Assembly: GCA_019414055.1 (NCBI GenBank)
Contig: DXMV01000011.1
Location: 1 to 64,000, forward strand
Source of the DNA: Collinsella sp.
GTDB taxonomy: Bacteria; Actinomycetota; Coriobacteriia; Coriobacteriales; Coriobacteriaceae
Direction: 5' to 3'
Length of the DNA stretch: 64,000 nt
Shown: positions 34,649 to 43,140 of the stretch, one piece after another
Layout: each line of letters opens with the position of its first letter
Numbering within the stretch: the first letter of the stretch is position 1
The notes under the pieces: generated by a model
Databases searched by the model: none
The model's input: only the letters and a program-made list of their open reading frames with translations
Told to the model about the DNA's origin: nothing
Translations under genes and position numbers: made by a program

Positions 34649-34969
34649 ATGGCGTCTGAGGGCTTTTTTGAGCGGGTGTACGAGGTGGTCGAGCAGATCC
34701 CCGAAGGGATGGTCGCCACGTACGGCCAGGTGGCGCTGCTCGCCGGTCGTCCACGAAGTGCGCGGTACGTGGGGTATGCCCTGCATAGCAATCCGCGCCC
34801 TGGTCAGATTCCCTGCCATCGTGTGGTGTTTGCCGATGGCCGCATTTGCGAGGGCTTTGCTTTTGGCGGTCCCGATGCTCAGCGCGAACTTTTGCTGGGG
34901 GAGGGCGTGACGTTTAAGGACGACATGCACGTCGACTTGGCCGTCTGTCGCTGGCCAGCAGGGCTCTAG
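34649..34969 (+). CDS. MGMT-family DNA-binding domain protein with active-site Cys
   Basis: A 106-residue protein equal to the C-terminal domain of O6-alkylguanine-DNA alkyltransferase. VATYGQVALLAGRPRSARYVGYAL carries the helix-turn-helix and arginine finger, and IPCHRVV contains the acceptor Cys. Because the Cys is present, it is not a true alkyltransferase-like (ATL) protein, where Trp or Ala replaces it. It could transfer alkyl groups from guanine to itself, but it lacks the usual N-terminal domain. GAAGGGAG lies before the ATG. Confidence 0.88.
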   Translation: MASEGFFERVYEVVEQIPEGMVATYGQVALLAGRPRSARYVGYALHSNPRPGQIPCHRVVFADGRICEGFAFGGPDAQRELLLGEGVTFKDDMHVDLAVCRWPAGL

Positions 34970-34985
34970 CGGCTCCGCCGTGGCC

Positions 34986-35026
34986 AAAACCACCACAAAG
35001 GTGCCTGTCCCCTTTGTGGTGGTTTT
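34986..35026. terminator. GGGAC-family hairpin after the MGMT gene
   Basis: AAAACCACCACAAAGG pairs with CCTTTGTGGTGGTTTT. It starts 17 bases after the stop. Confidence 0.75.
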
Positions 35027-35205
35027 AGTTTACCGGGGTTAACTTATGGAGAAGGTGTGACGGCGTATTTTGCCGTTAGAAAGTAAACCACGGTGAACTA
35101 TATTGTTTTCAGCAACGGAGCAGGCAATAGGCGATGAAAAAGCCTGCCCTGTTGAGTTTGATTCGCATTCCTCCCCTCTGTGCGATTCAACGGTGTACTT
35201 CGGGA

Positions 35206-35247
35206 ACAGGCCCGCTGGCAACTAACTGCCAGCGGGCCTGTTCCTGT
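35206..35247. other. Long perfect hairpin
   Basis: GGAACAGGCCCGCTGGCA pairs fully with its complement around an ACTAAC loop (18 base pairs). It lies in the 384-base gap between the MGMT gene and trpS, with no gene nearby that it clearly serves; a bidirectional terminator is likely. The segment 35040-35200 before it shows nothing recognisable. Confidence 0.6.
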
Positions 35248-35290
35248 TTGTCGGGGGAGTGCGATGGACGGAGCCGAACCGGTCGGGTAA

Positions 35291-35320
35291 CAAAAAAGCG
35301 GACGCCGTAGCGCCCGCTCT
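35291..35320 (-). terminator. Intrinsic terminator of trpS
   Basis: On the minus strand AGCGGGCG and CGTCCGCT form a stem followed by six T, about 35 bases past the trpS stop. Confidence 0.85.
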
Positions 35321-35353
35321 AAAGCAATCGAAAGCTCAAGCCAGCAGATCGGT

Positions 35354-36403
35354 TTAGTACACCATGCCCATGGCGTCCTGAACCTCGGCCAGGGTCTGCT
35401 CGGCGATCTCGTTGGCGCGGCGATTGCCCTCATGCAGCACGTCCTTCACGTAATCCAGGTCGTTCTCGTAGCGCTGGCGACGCTCGCGGATCGGGGCGAA
35501 GTACTCGTTGACGGCCTCGGTCACGTACTTCTTGAGCTGGCCGGAGCCGCCCATGCCGATCTCCTCGGCAATCTCGACCTCGGAACGACCGGTGCAGATG
35601 GCGGCCGTCGAAAGCAGGCCGGACACGCCGGGGCGGTTCTCGGGATCAAACGTGATCATGCGCTCGGAGTCGGTCTGGCTCTTCTTGATGCGCTTGGCCG
35701 TCTCCTCGGCGGTCATCGAGATGTTGATGGCGTTGCCGTAGCTCTTGCTCATCTTGCGACCGTCAAGGCCGGGCAGCAGCGGGGTCTCGGACAGCAGCGC
35801 TTCGACCTCGGGAAATACCTTGCCGTAGCGGTTGTTAAAGCGGCGTGCGATGGTACGGGTGAGCTCGATGTGCGGCAGCTGGTCGCGGCCGACGGGAACC
35901 ACGTTGCCCTTGCAGAACAGGATGTCGCAGGCCTGGTGCACCGGATAGGTGAGCAGAAGGCCGGTGAGCTCGTGGCCCGAGGCCTCCATCTCGGCCTTAA
36001 CCGTGGGGTTGCGCGCCAGCTCGGCCTCGGAGACCAGCGACAGGAACGGCAGCATGAGCTGGTTGGCGGCGGGTACGGCGGAGTGCGCGTAGATCATGGT
36101 CTTGTCGGGGTCGATACCGCAGGCAAGGTAGTCCATGACCATGTTGTACACGTTGTCCTGGATATGCTCGGTGGTGTCGCGGTCGGTGATGACCTGGTAG
36201 TCGGCGATGAGCACGTTGGTCTTGGCGCCCATGTTCTGCAGTTCAACACGGCCCTTGAGGGTGCCGAAGTAGTGACCCAGGTGCAAGCGTCCGGTCGGGC
36301 GGTCGCCGGTGAGCATAGTGAACTTCTCGGGCGTCTTTGCCAGACCCTCGCGAATGGCGTTGCTCTTTTGCAGCGCTACTTCGTAGCTGTTCTCGTTTGG
36401 CAT
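35354..36403 (-). CDS. trpS: Tryptophanyl-tRNA synthetase
   Basis: A 349-residue class I aminoacyl-tRNA synthetase that charges tRNA-Trp. The HIGH-type motif is HLGH at residues 41-44 (TGDRPTGRLHLGHY), and KMSKS is exact near residue 216 (GRKMSKSYGNAI). The ATG at 36403 is preferred to an ATG 51 codons upstream because AGGAG precedes it and the family begins here. It is a single gene with its own terminator. Confidence 0.96.
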   Translation of the reverse strand: MPNENSYEVALQKSNAIREGLAKTPEKFTMLTGDRPTGRLHLGHYFGTLKGRVELQNMGAKTNVLIADYQVITDRDTTEHIQDNVYNMVMDYLACGIDPDKTMIYAHSAVPAANQLMLPFLSLVSEAELARNPTVKAEMEASGHELTGLLLTYPVHQACDILFCKGNVVPVGRDQLPHIELTRTIARRFNNRYGKVFPEVEALLSETPLLPGLDGRKMSKSYGNAINISMTAEETAKRIKKSQTDSERMITFDPENRPGVSGLLSTAAICTGRSEVEIAEEIGMGGSGQLKKYVTEAVNEYFAPIRERRQRYENDLDYVKDVLHEGNRRANEIAEQTLAEVQDAMGMVY

Positions 36404-36581
36404 GATTGCTCCTAACGTATGCGTATTGGTCAAGATGATAACGCGTTTATTGAAGGTGTTGAGGCGTAAGCAGGAGAGGGGCGAGAAAGGGCGGTTTGCG
36501 CGATGGGTACGGAGCTGCGCAACGGGTGCGGCGCGGCTGCGCTTGGCCAGCGGCACCTGGGCGCATCCTCGGCAGCTTACC

Positions 36582-37781
36582 CTAGCGCCTGTGGTGGCGC
36601 TCTTCCCTACGTTCCTCGGCTGCCTGCTCCTCCTGCTTAAAGGCGGGGTCGTCGGGGGTTACCAGCTCGTCTTCGTGCGTCCGCTTGTTGTAATGGTGGC
36701 GCAGGACGGGCTCAAACAGGTGCAGATGCTTGGCGAAGGCAGCCGAGCCAATGGCGAGCACGACAAAGATGAGCACGCGCGTGGGCACCTCGACCTGATT
36801 GATCGCGGCGGCGCCGGCCGAAAGCATGATGCACCAGGCGTAGATGAGCAGCACGGCCTGCTTCTGGTTGTAACCCTCTTGGATCAGGCGGTGGTGGATG
36901 TGGCCCTTGTCGGCCTGTCCGATGCTAATGTGGGCGCGCTTGCGGCGCACGATGGCGCTGAACGTGTCGATGATGGGCACGCCGGCTACGATGAGCGGGA
37001 TGATGAGTGAGGTGAGCGCGGCGGTGCGGCTCACGTTGAGCAGCGAGATGGAGCCCAAAGCGAAACCCAACAGCAGCGACCCCGAGTCGCCCAAGAAGAT
37101 GCTCGCGGGGTTGAAGTTGTAATGCAGAAAAGCCACGCACGAGCCAAAGAGCGCGATGGAGAGCGCGGCGGCGTCGATACGGCCCGAAAGCATGGCCATC
37201 GTGAACATGGTGAACGATGCGATGCCGCAAATGCCCGTGGCCAGGCCGTCGAGGCCGTCGATGAGGTTGATGATGTTGGTGAACGCCACCAGGTAGATCA
37301 CGGTGATGGGGTAGGCGAGCCAGCCGAGCACGATCTCGCCAGGGGCAAACGGGTTGACGATGACGCCGATTTTAAGGCCGCCCACGCAGGCGATAAGCGC
37401 GGCGAGCACCTGACCGGCCAATTTTTGCTTGGGCTTGAGTTGGAAGACATCATCGATCGCGCCGGTCGCAAAGATCACGGTAAAGGAGAGTGCCAGCACG
37501 GGGTAGCTGATGTGCAGGCGCGGGTGCGGCACCAAAACGGGCGGCCAGCCCAGGTACCAGGTGCCCAGGATCTGCACGATGCAGGCGACGACGAGGCCCA
37601 AAAAGACCGCGGTGCCGCCCATGCGCGGGATGGGCTTAGTGTTGATACGGCGCTTGGAGGGATAGTCGACGGCGTCGAGCTTAATTGCCAGGCGCTTGAC
37701 CAGGGGCACCGTGAGAAAGGTCGTGATAAAGGCAGCGGCCGCCACGCATAAGTACGGTATGAAGCTCGTGGATGAAGCCAT
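36582..37781 (-). CDS. Undecaprenyl-phosphate sugar-1-phosphate transferase (WecA/TagO/MraY family)
   Basis: A 399-residue integral membrane enzyme with about 10 hydrophobic segments. It attaches a sugar-1-phosphate, usually GlcNAc, to undecaprenyl phosphate to start teichoic acid, arabinogalactan or other surface glycan synthesis. The catalytic motifs are GAIDDVF, NLIDGLDGLATG and the cytosolic DKGHIHHRL loop. A hydrophilic C-terminal tail of about 35 residues is rich in Glu and Arg. It is not MraY itself, which lies in division clusters. The gap of 178 bases to trpS has no gene. Confidence 0.9.
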   Translation of the reverse strand: MASSTSFIPYLCVAAAAFITTFLTVPLVKRLAIKLDAVDYPSKRRINTKPIPRMGGTAVFLGLVVACIVQILGTWYLGWPPVLVPHPRLHISYPVLALSFTVIFATGAIDDVFQLKPKQKLAGQVLAALIACVGGLKIGVIVNPFAPGEIVLGWLAYPITVIYLVAFTNIINLIDGLDGLATGICGIASFTMFTMAMLSGRIDAAALSIALFGSCVAFLHYNFNPASIFLGDSGSLLLGFALGSISLLNVSRTAALTSLIIPLIVAGVPIIDTFSAIVRRKRAHISIGQADKGHIHHRLIQEGYNQKQAVLLIYAWCIMLSAGAAAINQVEVPTRVLIFVVLAIGSAAFAKHLHLFEPVLRHHYNKRTHEDELVTPDDPAFKQEEQAAEERREERHHRR

Positions 37782-37999
37782 GAATCGAAAACCGCCAAGC
37801 GTCGAAGGAAAAGGTCAAAGGGCGCTACGCGCAAAAGGGCATAGCTGACCCATGATACTCGACCGAGGGGGTGCGGGGGTTTGCGCCGTGCGATTATCAC
37901 GCGCTTACCAGATATTGGGATGTTGGCGGAGGTTCTGCCGAGTGCCGTTGTTGGGTGTCATACGGGATCTGCGATGGCAATTCTTGGCAAAATCGGCAA

Positions 38000-38166
38000 A
38001 AGAAAACCACCCCCCACGTTACGAAAATGAACCCACCTAAAACAGGTGGGTGCCCTCATCGACCGTTCCAGCGTCCTTAACAACGAAGGATACCTGTACT
38101 AAGTACGACTGTGTGGGCTCCCTAAATAAACGCGACGGTTCACCCAGTTGCTCCGCGGGGGGCGGA
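38000..38166 (-). ncRNA. ssrS: Probable 6S RNA
   Basis: A structured RNA of about 167 bases on the minus strand. Its ends form a 12-base-pair closing stem (38154-38165 with 38007-38018, including G-U pairs), directly followed by TTTTCTTTT. Inside, the 3' side has GGGCACCCACCT...AGGTGGGTTC, a hairpin much like that in the 3' strand of the 6S central bubble, and the 5' side has GTGAACCGTCGCG, comparable to the CCTGAGCCGAT part. 6S RNA mimics an open promoter and holds RNA polymerase in stationary phase. A different structured RNA is possible because the apical stem is not long and regular. It fills the centre of the 537-base gap 37782-38318; the remainder shows nothing. Confidence 0.55.
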
Positions 38167-38318
38167 ATACCTACATCATAAAGCGGCGCTTTGTTGATTC
38201 CAGTCTTGACATTACAAAATTCGTGTCGGACGATTACGGCGCCTTGGGCTTGGAGCCGTCTGTGCGGTCCGGGCCTTTGCGTTTGAGCTGCTGAATCGTT
38301 GTTTTGGAGCATGTTTTT

Positions 38319-39257
38319 ATGCCGACGTCGTTGACCGAACTTTTTTCGCCCGCCTGCCATTTGTGTCCACGCCGTTGCGGCGCGGCACGCGACGAGGGCG
38401 CGCGTGGCGTGTGCGGCGCAGACGACACGCTTAAGGTTGCCCGCGCGGCGCTCCATATGTGGGAGGAGCCGCCTATCTCGGGCGAGGCCGGCTCGGGCAC
38501 GATTTTCTTTAGTGGCTGTTCGCTCAAATGCGTCTACTGCCAAAACCACGAGATCTCGACGGGCAATTTTGGGCTTGAGATTTCGCCCGAGCGCCTGGTC
38601 GAGATTATGTTGGAGCTGCAGGACCAGGGCGCCAACAACATTAACCTGGTGACTGCGACGCATTATGCTCACCTGCTGCCGGCCGCGATTGCCGCAGCGC
38701 GGGAGCGCGGGCTGGACATCCCGATCGTCTATAACACGAGCGGCTATGAGCGGGCGAGTGCCGTGGCTGCCCTGGGTGACCTGGTTGATGTGTGGCTCAC
38801 CGACTTTAAATATGCCGATGCCGGGCTTGCGCAGTCGCTCTCTCATATTAAGGATTACCCGCGCGTGGCCGTGTCGGGCCTGGCACAGATGGCGCGCGAG
38901 ATCGAGCGCCGCGGGGGAGAGCTGGTGGACGACGAAGGGCTCGTGAAGCGCGGTATCATCGTGCGTCACCTGGTGCTTCCGGGCCATGCGGACGATTCGT
39001 GCCGCGTACTGGACCTGGTGTGGCAGACGGTGGGCGACGTGCCGATTTCGGTCATGAACCAGTACACGCCCAATGCGCTCATGCGCGAGCAGGGCGGCGA
39101 GTTGGCACGCGCCGTGACGCGCGAGGAGTACGAGCAGGTGCTCGATCATGCCGACGACTTGGGCTTTACGACCATGTTCTGGCAAGAAGGCGGCGCAGTG
39201 GACGAGAGCTTCACCCCGGCGTTTGACACTACCGGTGTTCTTACTAGTGCAAAGTAG
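38319..39257 (+). CDS. Radical SAM protein, PFL-activase-like (COG1313 type)
   Basis: A 312-residue protein. The radical SAM cluster motif CSLKCVYC is near residues 67-74 and an extra N-terminal cysteine group CHLCPRRC lies near residue 12. The ISGEAGSGTIFFSGC, NINLVTATHY and IPIVYNTSGYE stretches match uncharacterised relatives of pyruvate formate-lyase activating enzymes. The target protein or substrate is unknown. The ATG at 38319 is chosen over a TTG at 38304 because GGAG is suitably placed. It stands alone beside the 6S-like RNA. Confidence 0.85.
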   Translation: MPTSLTELFSPACHLCPRRCGAARDEGARGVCGADDTLKVARAALHMWEEPPISGEAGSGTIFFSGCSLKCVYCQNHEISTGNFGLEISPERLVEIMLELQDQGANNINLVTATHYAHLLPAAIAAARERGLDIPIVYNTSGYERASAVAALGDLVDVWLTDFKYADAGLAQSLSHIKDYPRVAVSGLAQMAREIERRGGELVDDEGLVKRGIIVRHLVLPGHADDSCRVLDLVWQTVGDVPISVMNQYTPNALMREQGGELARAVTREEYEQVLDHADDLGFTTMFWQEGGAVDESFTPAFDTTGVLTSAK

Positions 39258-39272
39258 TGCGTTTGCCGATGA

Positions 39273-39350
39273 TTTTTCTGGGACGGGGATAAATAATCAT
39301 CGGGTGGCCCGGGCGTTCGAAAAGTAGTCAAAACAGCCCCGTCCCAAAAA
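39273..39350. repeat. GGGAC-family inverted repeat with a long loop
   Basis: TTTTTCTGGGACGGGG and CCCCGTCCCAAAAAG are complementary except for one or two bases, about 48 bases apart. It follows the radical SAM stop by 16 bases. Confidence 0.55.
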
Positions 39351-39407
39351 GACTGGGTATTGGGCGTTGACAGTTGGCGAGCCGTAGGTAAAATATCAAC
39401 TTGTCCT

Positions 39408-39480
39408 GGGGACGTAGCTCAGTTGGGAGAGCGCTGCCGTCGCATGGCAGAGGCCGAGGGTTCGACTCCCTTCGTCTCCA
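39408..39480 (+). tRNA. tRNA-Ala (anticodon CGC)
   Basis: A cloverleaf can be drawn: acceptor GGGGACG with CGTCTCC (one G-U pair), D arm GCTCAGTTGGGAGAGC, anticodon stem CTGCC/GGCAG with loop GTCGCAT giving CGC, and T arm GAGGGTTCGACTCCC. The 3' CCA is not encoded. Confidence 0.93.
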
Positions 39481-39494
39481 CCCTTGGATTTGAT

Positions 39495-39526
39495 AAGCCG
39501 CTGACATTGTGTCGGCGGCTTTTTTT
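39495..39526 (+). terminator. Intrinsic terminator after tRNA-Ala
   Basis: AAGCCGCTGACA and TGTCGGCGGC form a stem followed by seven T, 15 bases after the tRNA. Confidence 0.9.
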
Positions 39527-39545
39527 AAAAAGAAAGGGCTGAACT

Positions 39546-39998
39546 ATGGCCGAGCTTGAGTCCCAACCATTGTCTGACGAGGAGCGCGCCGAGTTGGAAG
39601 AGCTCCGCGCCGAGAAAGCTCGTCGCGAGGCCCAGGAAGAGGCACGCCGCGAGCGTGAGGAGCTGGCCGCCCTGCGTGCCGAGCGCGAGAAGGCCGAGGA
39701 GGCCGCTGCGAAGGTTGCATCCGAGCCTGCGCCCGCGCCCAAGCCCGCCGCCGCGAAGCCCGCGCCCACTTCACCCAAACCTCAGCCCAAAAGAGCCGCT
39801 CACCCCAAGCCCGCCGAGCCCAAACCGAGCCGTGACGAGATGACCTTTGCCCAGCGCATGGTCACCTCCAAGGAGCCTGCGGGCGAGAATGAGATCCCCG
39901 GCATGGCTCCGGCTCAAAAAATCATCATCGTGCTCGCCCTCATCGCGTTTATCGTCTTTATGGTCTACACGATCACGGGTAGCATGGGCCTGCACTAA
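39546..39998 (+). CDS. Uncharacterised coiled-coil protein with one C-terminal membrane segment
   Basis: A 150-residue protein in three parts: a charged helix rich in Glu, Arg and Ala (residues 4-60, likely coiled coil), a Pro/Ala/Lys-rich linker (61-100), and a conserved-looking stretch MTFAQRMVTSKEP followed by one hydrophobic segment IIIVLALIAFIVFMVYTI (about 125-143) at the C terminus. It has no signal peptide, so it should be a tail-anchored membrane protein facing the cytosol. Function unknown. GAAAGGG precedes the ATG. The pncB gene follows after 82 bases. Confidence 0.75.
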   Translation: MAELESQPLSDEERAELEELRAEKARREAQEEARREREELAALRAEREKAEEAAAKVASEPAPAPKPAAAKPAPTSPKPQPKRAAHPKPAEPKPSRDEMTFAQRMVTSKEPAGENEIPGMAPAQKIIIVLALIAFIVFMVYTITGSMGLH

Positions 39999-40080
39999 CC
40001 TGTTCACGCCGGGCTCCATGCCCGCACGTCCGCCTCGCCCAACCCTCAACCCCTGCACAACACATCCGAAAGGTCGCCCC

Positions 40081-41586
40081 ATGGCTTTGACCGACATCTC
40101 GCATCCCACCGACATCGCAATGCTCACCGATCTGTACGAACTCACTATGGCCCAGGGTCTGTGGGAGAGCGGCAAGGCCAATGAGCAGGGTTGTTTTACG
40201 GCGTTTTACCGCGACCATCCCTTTGGCAGCGCGTATGCCGTCATGTGCGGCACCGCCGAGCTTCCAGAGCTTGTCGAGAACCTGCGCTTTACGCCCGAGG
40301 ACATCGACTATCTAGCTTCGCTCCAGGCTCCGGCCGGTGGCGCGATGTTTAAGCCTGCATTCCTCGACTACCTACGCAACTTCCGCGCGCACGTGAACAT
40401 TGACGCCGTGCCTGAGGGCGAGCTCGTGTTTCCGCGCGAGCCCATGGTGCGCGTCACCGGCCCGTCGTTGGAGTGCCAGCTGCTCGAGACCGCACTGCTC
40501 AACATCGTCGGCTTCCAGACGCTTGTTGCCACCAAGACGGCGCGCGTGGTACTGGCCGCCGATGGTCGCCCCGTTGCCGAGTTCGGCTTGCGTCGCGCCC
40601 AGGGTCCCGATGGCGGCCTGGCTGTTGCGCGCGCGAGCTACGTGGCGGGCTGCTCGTCTACGTCCAACGTGCTTGCCGGACGCCGCTACGGCATTCCCGT
40701 CTTTGGCACGCATGCGCATAGCTGGGTGATGAGCTTCGATTCCGAGCTCGAGGCATTCCGTGCGTTTGCCAAGTCGAGCCCCAAGAACTGCACGCTGCTT
40801 ATCGACACGTACGACGTGCGCGAGGGCTGCGAACATGCCATTACGGTTGCCAAGGAGATGGAGGCGGCGGGCGAGCGCCTGTCGGCCATTCGCATCGACT
40901 CAGGCGACCTGGCTAAGTTGTCCAAGTATGTTCGCGGCCGTTTTGACGCCGAGGGCCTGCCCTATGTGGGGATTTCGGTCTCCAACGATCTGGACGAGTA
41001 CACGATTCAGTCGCTGCTCGACCAGGGCGCACCTATCGATAGCTTTGGCGTGGGCACCAAGCTCGCGACCTGCTACGACCAGCCGGCGCTGGGCGGCGTG
41101 TACAAGCTTTCGGCCCGCCGCGCGAGCGAGACGGACCCGTGGACGCCGGTGGTGAAGCTTTCCGAGCAGCCCTACAAGCGCACGATCCCCGGCGTGCAGC
41201 GCGTGCGCCGTTATTACGACGGCTTTGGCGGCCCGGTCTGCGACATGATCTATGACGAGGACCATCTGGCAGGGGAGGGTGCCGCGCGCGGCAATACCCT
41301 TGTGGCCGTGAATGATGCCGCCTTGGTGACCGATGTGTCCGAGCTCGAGTATCGTGAGCTGCTGGTGCCGATCGTGCGCGACGGCAGCGCGGTGGCTCCT
41401 CGCGAGAGCATCGAGGACGCGCGCGGCCGCTGCGCCTGGGCGCTCGATCATCTGGACGCTGCCTACAAGCGCTTTCTGTATCCGCAGACCTACGTGGTGG
41501 GCATGGAGCAGGGCCTGGCTCGGGTACGCGACGAGCTCGTGCGCAAGAACATGGCCGCGGCTTCGGCCTTCCCCTGGGCAAAATGA
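40081..41586 (+). CDS. pncB: Nicotinate phosphoribosyltransferase
   Basis: A 501-residue enzyme that joins nicotinate and PRPP to make nicotinate mononucleotide in NAD salvage. The family marks are the start MLTDLYELTMAQGLWESG, the EFGLRRAQGPDGG motif near residue 165, TSNVLAGRRYGIPVFGTHAHSW near 195, and IRIDSGDLAKLSKYVR near 275. The length is that of the longer bacterial form. A longer frame begins inside the preceding gene, but ATG 40081 with GAAAGG upstream fits the family start. Confidence 0.95.
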   Translation: MALTDISHPTDIAMLTDLYELTMAQGLWESGKANEQGCFTAFYRDHPFGSAYAVMCGTAELPELVENLRFTPEDIDYLASLQAPAGGAMFKPAFLDYLRNFRAHVNIDAVPEGELVFPREPMVRVTGPSLECQLLETALLNIVGFQTLVATKTARVVLAADGRPVAEFGLRRAQGPDGGLAVARASYVAGCSSTSNVLAGRRYGIPVFGTHAHSWVMSFDSELEAFRAFAKSSPKNCTLLIDTYDVREGCEHAITVAKEMEAAGERLSAIRIDSGDLAKLSKYVRGRFDAEGLPYVGISVSNDLDEYTIQSLLDQGAPIDSFGVGTKLATCYDQPALGGVYKLSARRASETDPWTPVVKLSEQPYKRTIPGVQRVRRYYDGFGGPVCDMIYDEDHLAGEGAARGNTLVAVNDAALVTDVSELEYRELLVPIVRDGSAVAPRESIEDARGRCAWALDHLDAAYKRFLYPQTYVVGMEQGLARVRDELVRKNMAAASAFPWAK

Positions 41587-41675
41587 TCCCTTGGGGACGG
41601 AGGAAAGCGGATCAGTTGGCCTTGCGGCTCCTCCGGTGATCCGCATGCGACGGAGGAAAACGGATCATTTTCTCG
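41587..41675. repeat. Two direct copies of a GGGGACGGAGGAAA-type repeat
   Basis: GACGGAGGAAAGCGGATCA at 41596-41614 recurs as GACGGAGGAAAACGGATCA at 41649-41666 or close to it. A diverged copy, TTGGGGACGGGGGAAACGAATCATTTTT, is at 50986-51012. They fill the gap between pncB and proB. Confidence 0.55.
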
Positions 41676-41727
41676 CTCGCCCGTTCGCCCGTTCGCCCGA
41701 ACGCTCGACATTCGATTGGTTTGACGT

Positions 41728-42855
41728 ATGACGACTTCTTATAAAACGATTGTGGTAAAGATCGGCTCGTCCACGGTGGTGGGTGCCGACGGCAAGGTCA
41801 ACCGCGAGTTTATCGGTGGCCTGGCCGATCAGGCCGCGGCCCTGCGCAAGCTCGGCTGGCGCTTGGTCGTGGTGAGCTCCGGCGCCATTGCCTGTGGCTA
41901 TCCTGTGCTGGGCTTTGACCGCAAACCGGTCGGCGATCTGCCGAGCCTGCAGGCATGCGCTTCGGCCGGCCAGTGCATTATCTCGTCGGCCTACGACGAG
42001 GAGTTCCATGCGCGTGACCTACTCACCTCGCTCGTGCTGCTCACGCGCCACGACACGGCGCGTCGCACGTCCTATCTGCACGCACGCGACGCCCTGCTGC
42101 GCCTGGTGGAGCTTGGCGTGGTGCCGGTTGTCAACGAGAACGATACCGTTACCGTCGACGAGATCAAGTTCGGCGACAACGACACGCTGGCGGCGCTCGT
42201 GAGCTGCCTGGTATCCGCCGACCTGTGCGTGACGCTGTCCGACATCGACGGCCTCTACACCGCCAATCCGCACGAGGACCCGACGGCCGAGTTTGTCCCG
42301 GTCGTGCATAAGATCGACGCCAAGATCATTGCCTCGGCGGGCGATTCTTCCACATCGGTGGGTACGGGTGGCATGATCACCAAGATTCGCGCGAGCCGCA
42401 TTTTGATGACGGCTGGTATTCAAAGCGTGATTTGCTCGGGCGAGGAGCCCGATGCGCTCGTGCGTCTGGCCCGCGGCGAGAGCGTGGGCACTCTGTTCGA
42501 CCCGCCGGCGGAGCGCCTGGACATTGCGCCCCGCAAGCTGTGGATTGCGCTCGGCGACAAAGCGCATGGTTCGGTGACGGTCGATGACGGCGCCGCGAAG
42601 GCGCTGGTCAGCCACGGGTCGTCCCTGCTTGCGGTGGGTATTCGCGAGGTCGATGGCGCGTTTGCCGAGGGCGATGTGCTCGACGTGTGCGACCCGAGCG
42701 GCATGGTTGTCGCGCGCGGTATCGCCGAGGCTGATTCGGACGTGTTGGAGCTTGCTGCCGGCCGCCGCCAGGACCAGATCGCCGGCAACCGTCTGCTCGC
42801 TAACCTAGCCGAGAAGCCCGCAATCCATCGAGACAACTTGATTGTATTTGCTTAG
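41728..42855 (+). CDS. proB: Glutamate 5-kinase
   Basis: A 375-residue enzyme that phosphorylates glutamate, the first step of proline synthesis. The amino acid kinase domain covers about residues 1-255 (TIVVKIGSSTVVG at the start, ENDTVTVDEIKFGDND near 138, GTGGMITKI near 212) and a C-terminal PUA domain covers about 278-355. The N-terminal domain normally provides feedback inhibition by proline. No clear ribosome-binding site is visible before the ATG. Its partner proA lies downstream, separated by an opposite-strand peptidase gene. Confidence 0.95.
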   Translation: MTTSYKTIVVKIGSSTVVGADGKVNREFIGGLADQAAALRKLGWRLVVVSSGAIACGYPVLGFDRKPVGDLPSLQACASAGQCIISSAYDEEFHARDLLTSLVLLTRHDTARRTSYLHARDALLRLVELGVVPVVNENDTVTVDEIKFGDNDTLAALVSCLVSADLCVTLSDIDGLYTANPHEDPTAEFVPVVHKIDAKIIASAGDSSTSVGTGGMITKIRASRILMTAGIQSVICSGEEPDALVRLARGESVGTLFDPPAERLDIAPRKLWIALGDKAHGSVTVDDGAAKALVSHGSSLLAVGIREVDGAFAEGDVLDVCDPSGMVVARGIAEADSDVLELAAGRRQDQIAGNRLLANLAEKPAIHRDNLIVFA

Positions 42856-42893
42856 CGCCTGGACGCCGCGTGCCTTCATGTCTGGGATGGTTG

Positions 42894-43051
42894 CCACGAA
42901 ATGGGCTTATCTACTACGTTTAATGGGGCACCGGCGACCACACCAAGAATTGCAAAAAGAAAACCGCAGGTAGAACGCCTGCGGTTTTCTCTATTTATGG
43001 CATATGGTTGAGCCATACGGCTGAAACGTAGTAGATGGGCCGGTTTCGTGG
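42894..43051. repeat. Inverted-repeat element B (158 bases)
   Basis: The 28-base arms 42894-42921 and 43024-43051 match at 24 positions; CTACTACGTTT is perfect. The interior carries AAACCGCAGG inside a small hairpin. It is the same length as element D at 51044. Confidence 0.7.
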
Positions 43052-43063
43052 CAAAGGGCATTT

Positions 43064-43140
43064 TCCGGCACTTGGAGACGTTCCTTTTGTGACATTTGGG
43101 GACGTTCCTTTTGTGCCGGCAGTTGGGGACACTCCTTTGC
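43064..43140. repeat. Compound GGGAC-family repeat
   Basis: CCGGCACTTGGAGACGTTCC, TTTGGGGACGTTCC and AGTTGGGGACACTCC follow each other, with outer CCGGCAC and GTGCCGG complementary. It ends exactly at the stop codon of the peptidase gene on the minus strand. Confidence 0.55.

Noticed and set aside
34649..34969. Alkyltransferase-like (ATL) protein
   Set aside because: The PCHRV Cys is present, so it belongs with true alkyl acceptors or their single-domain relatives.
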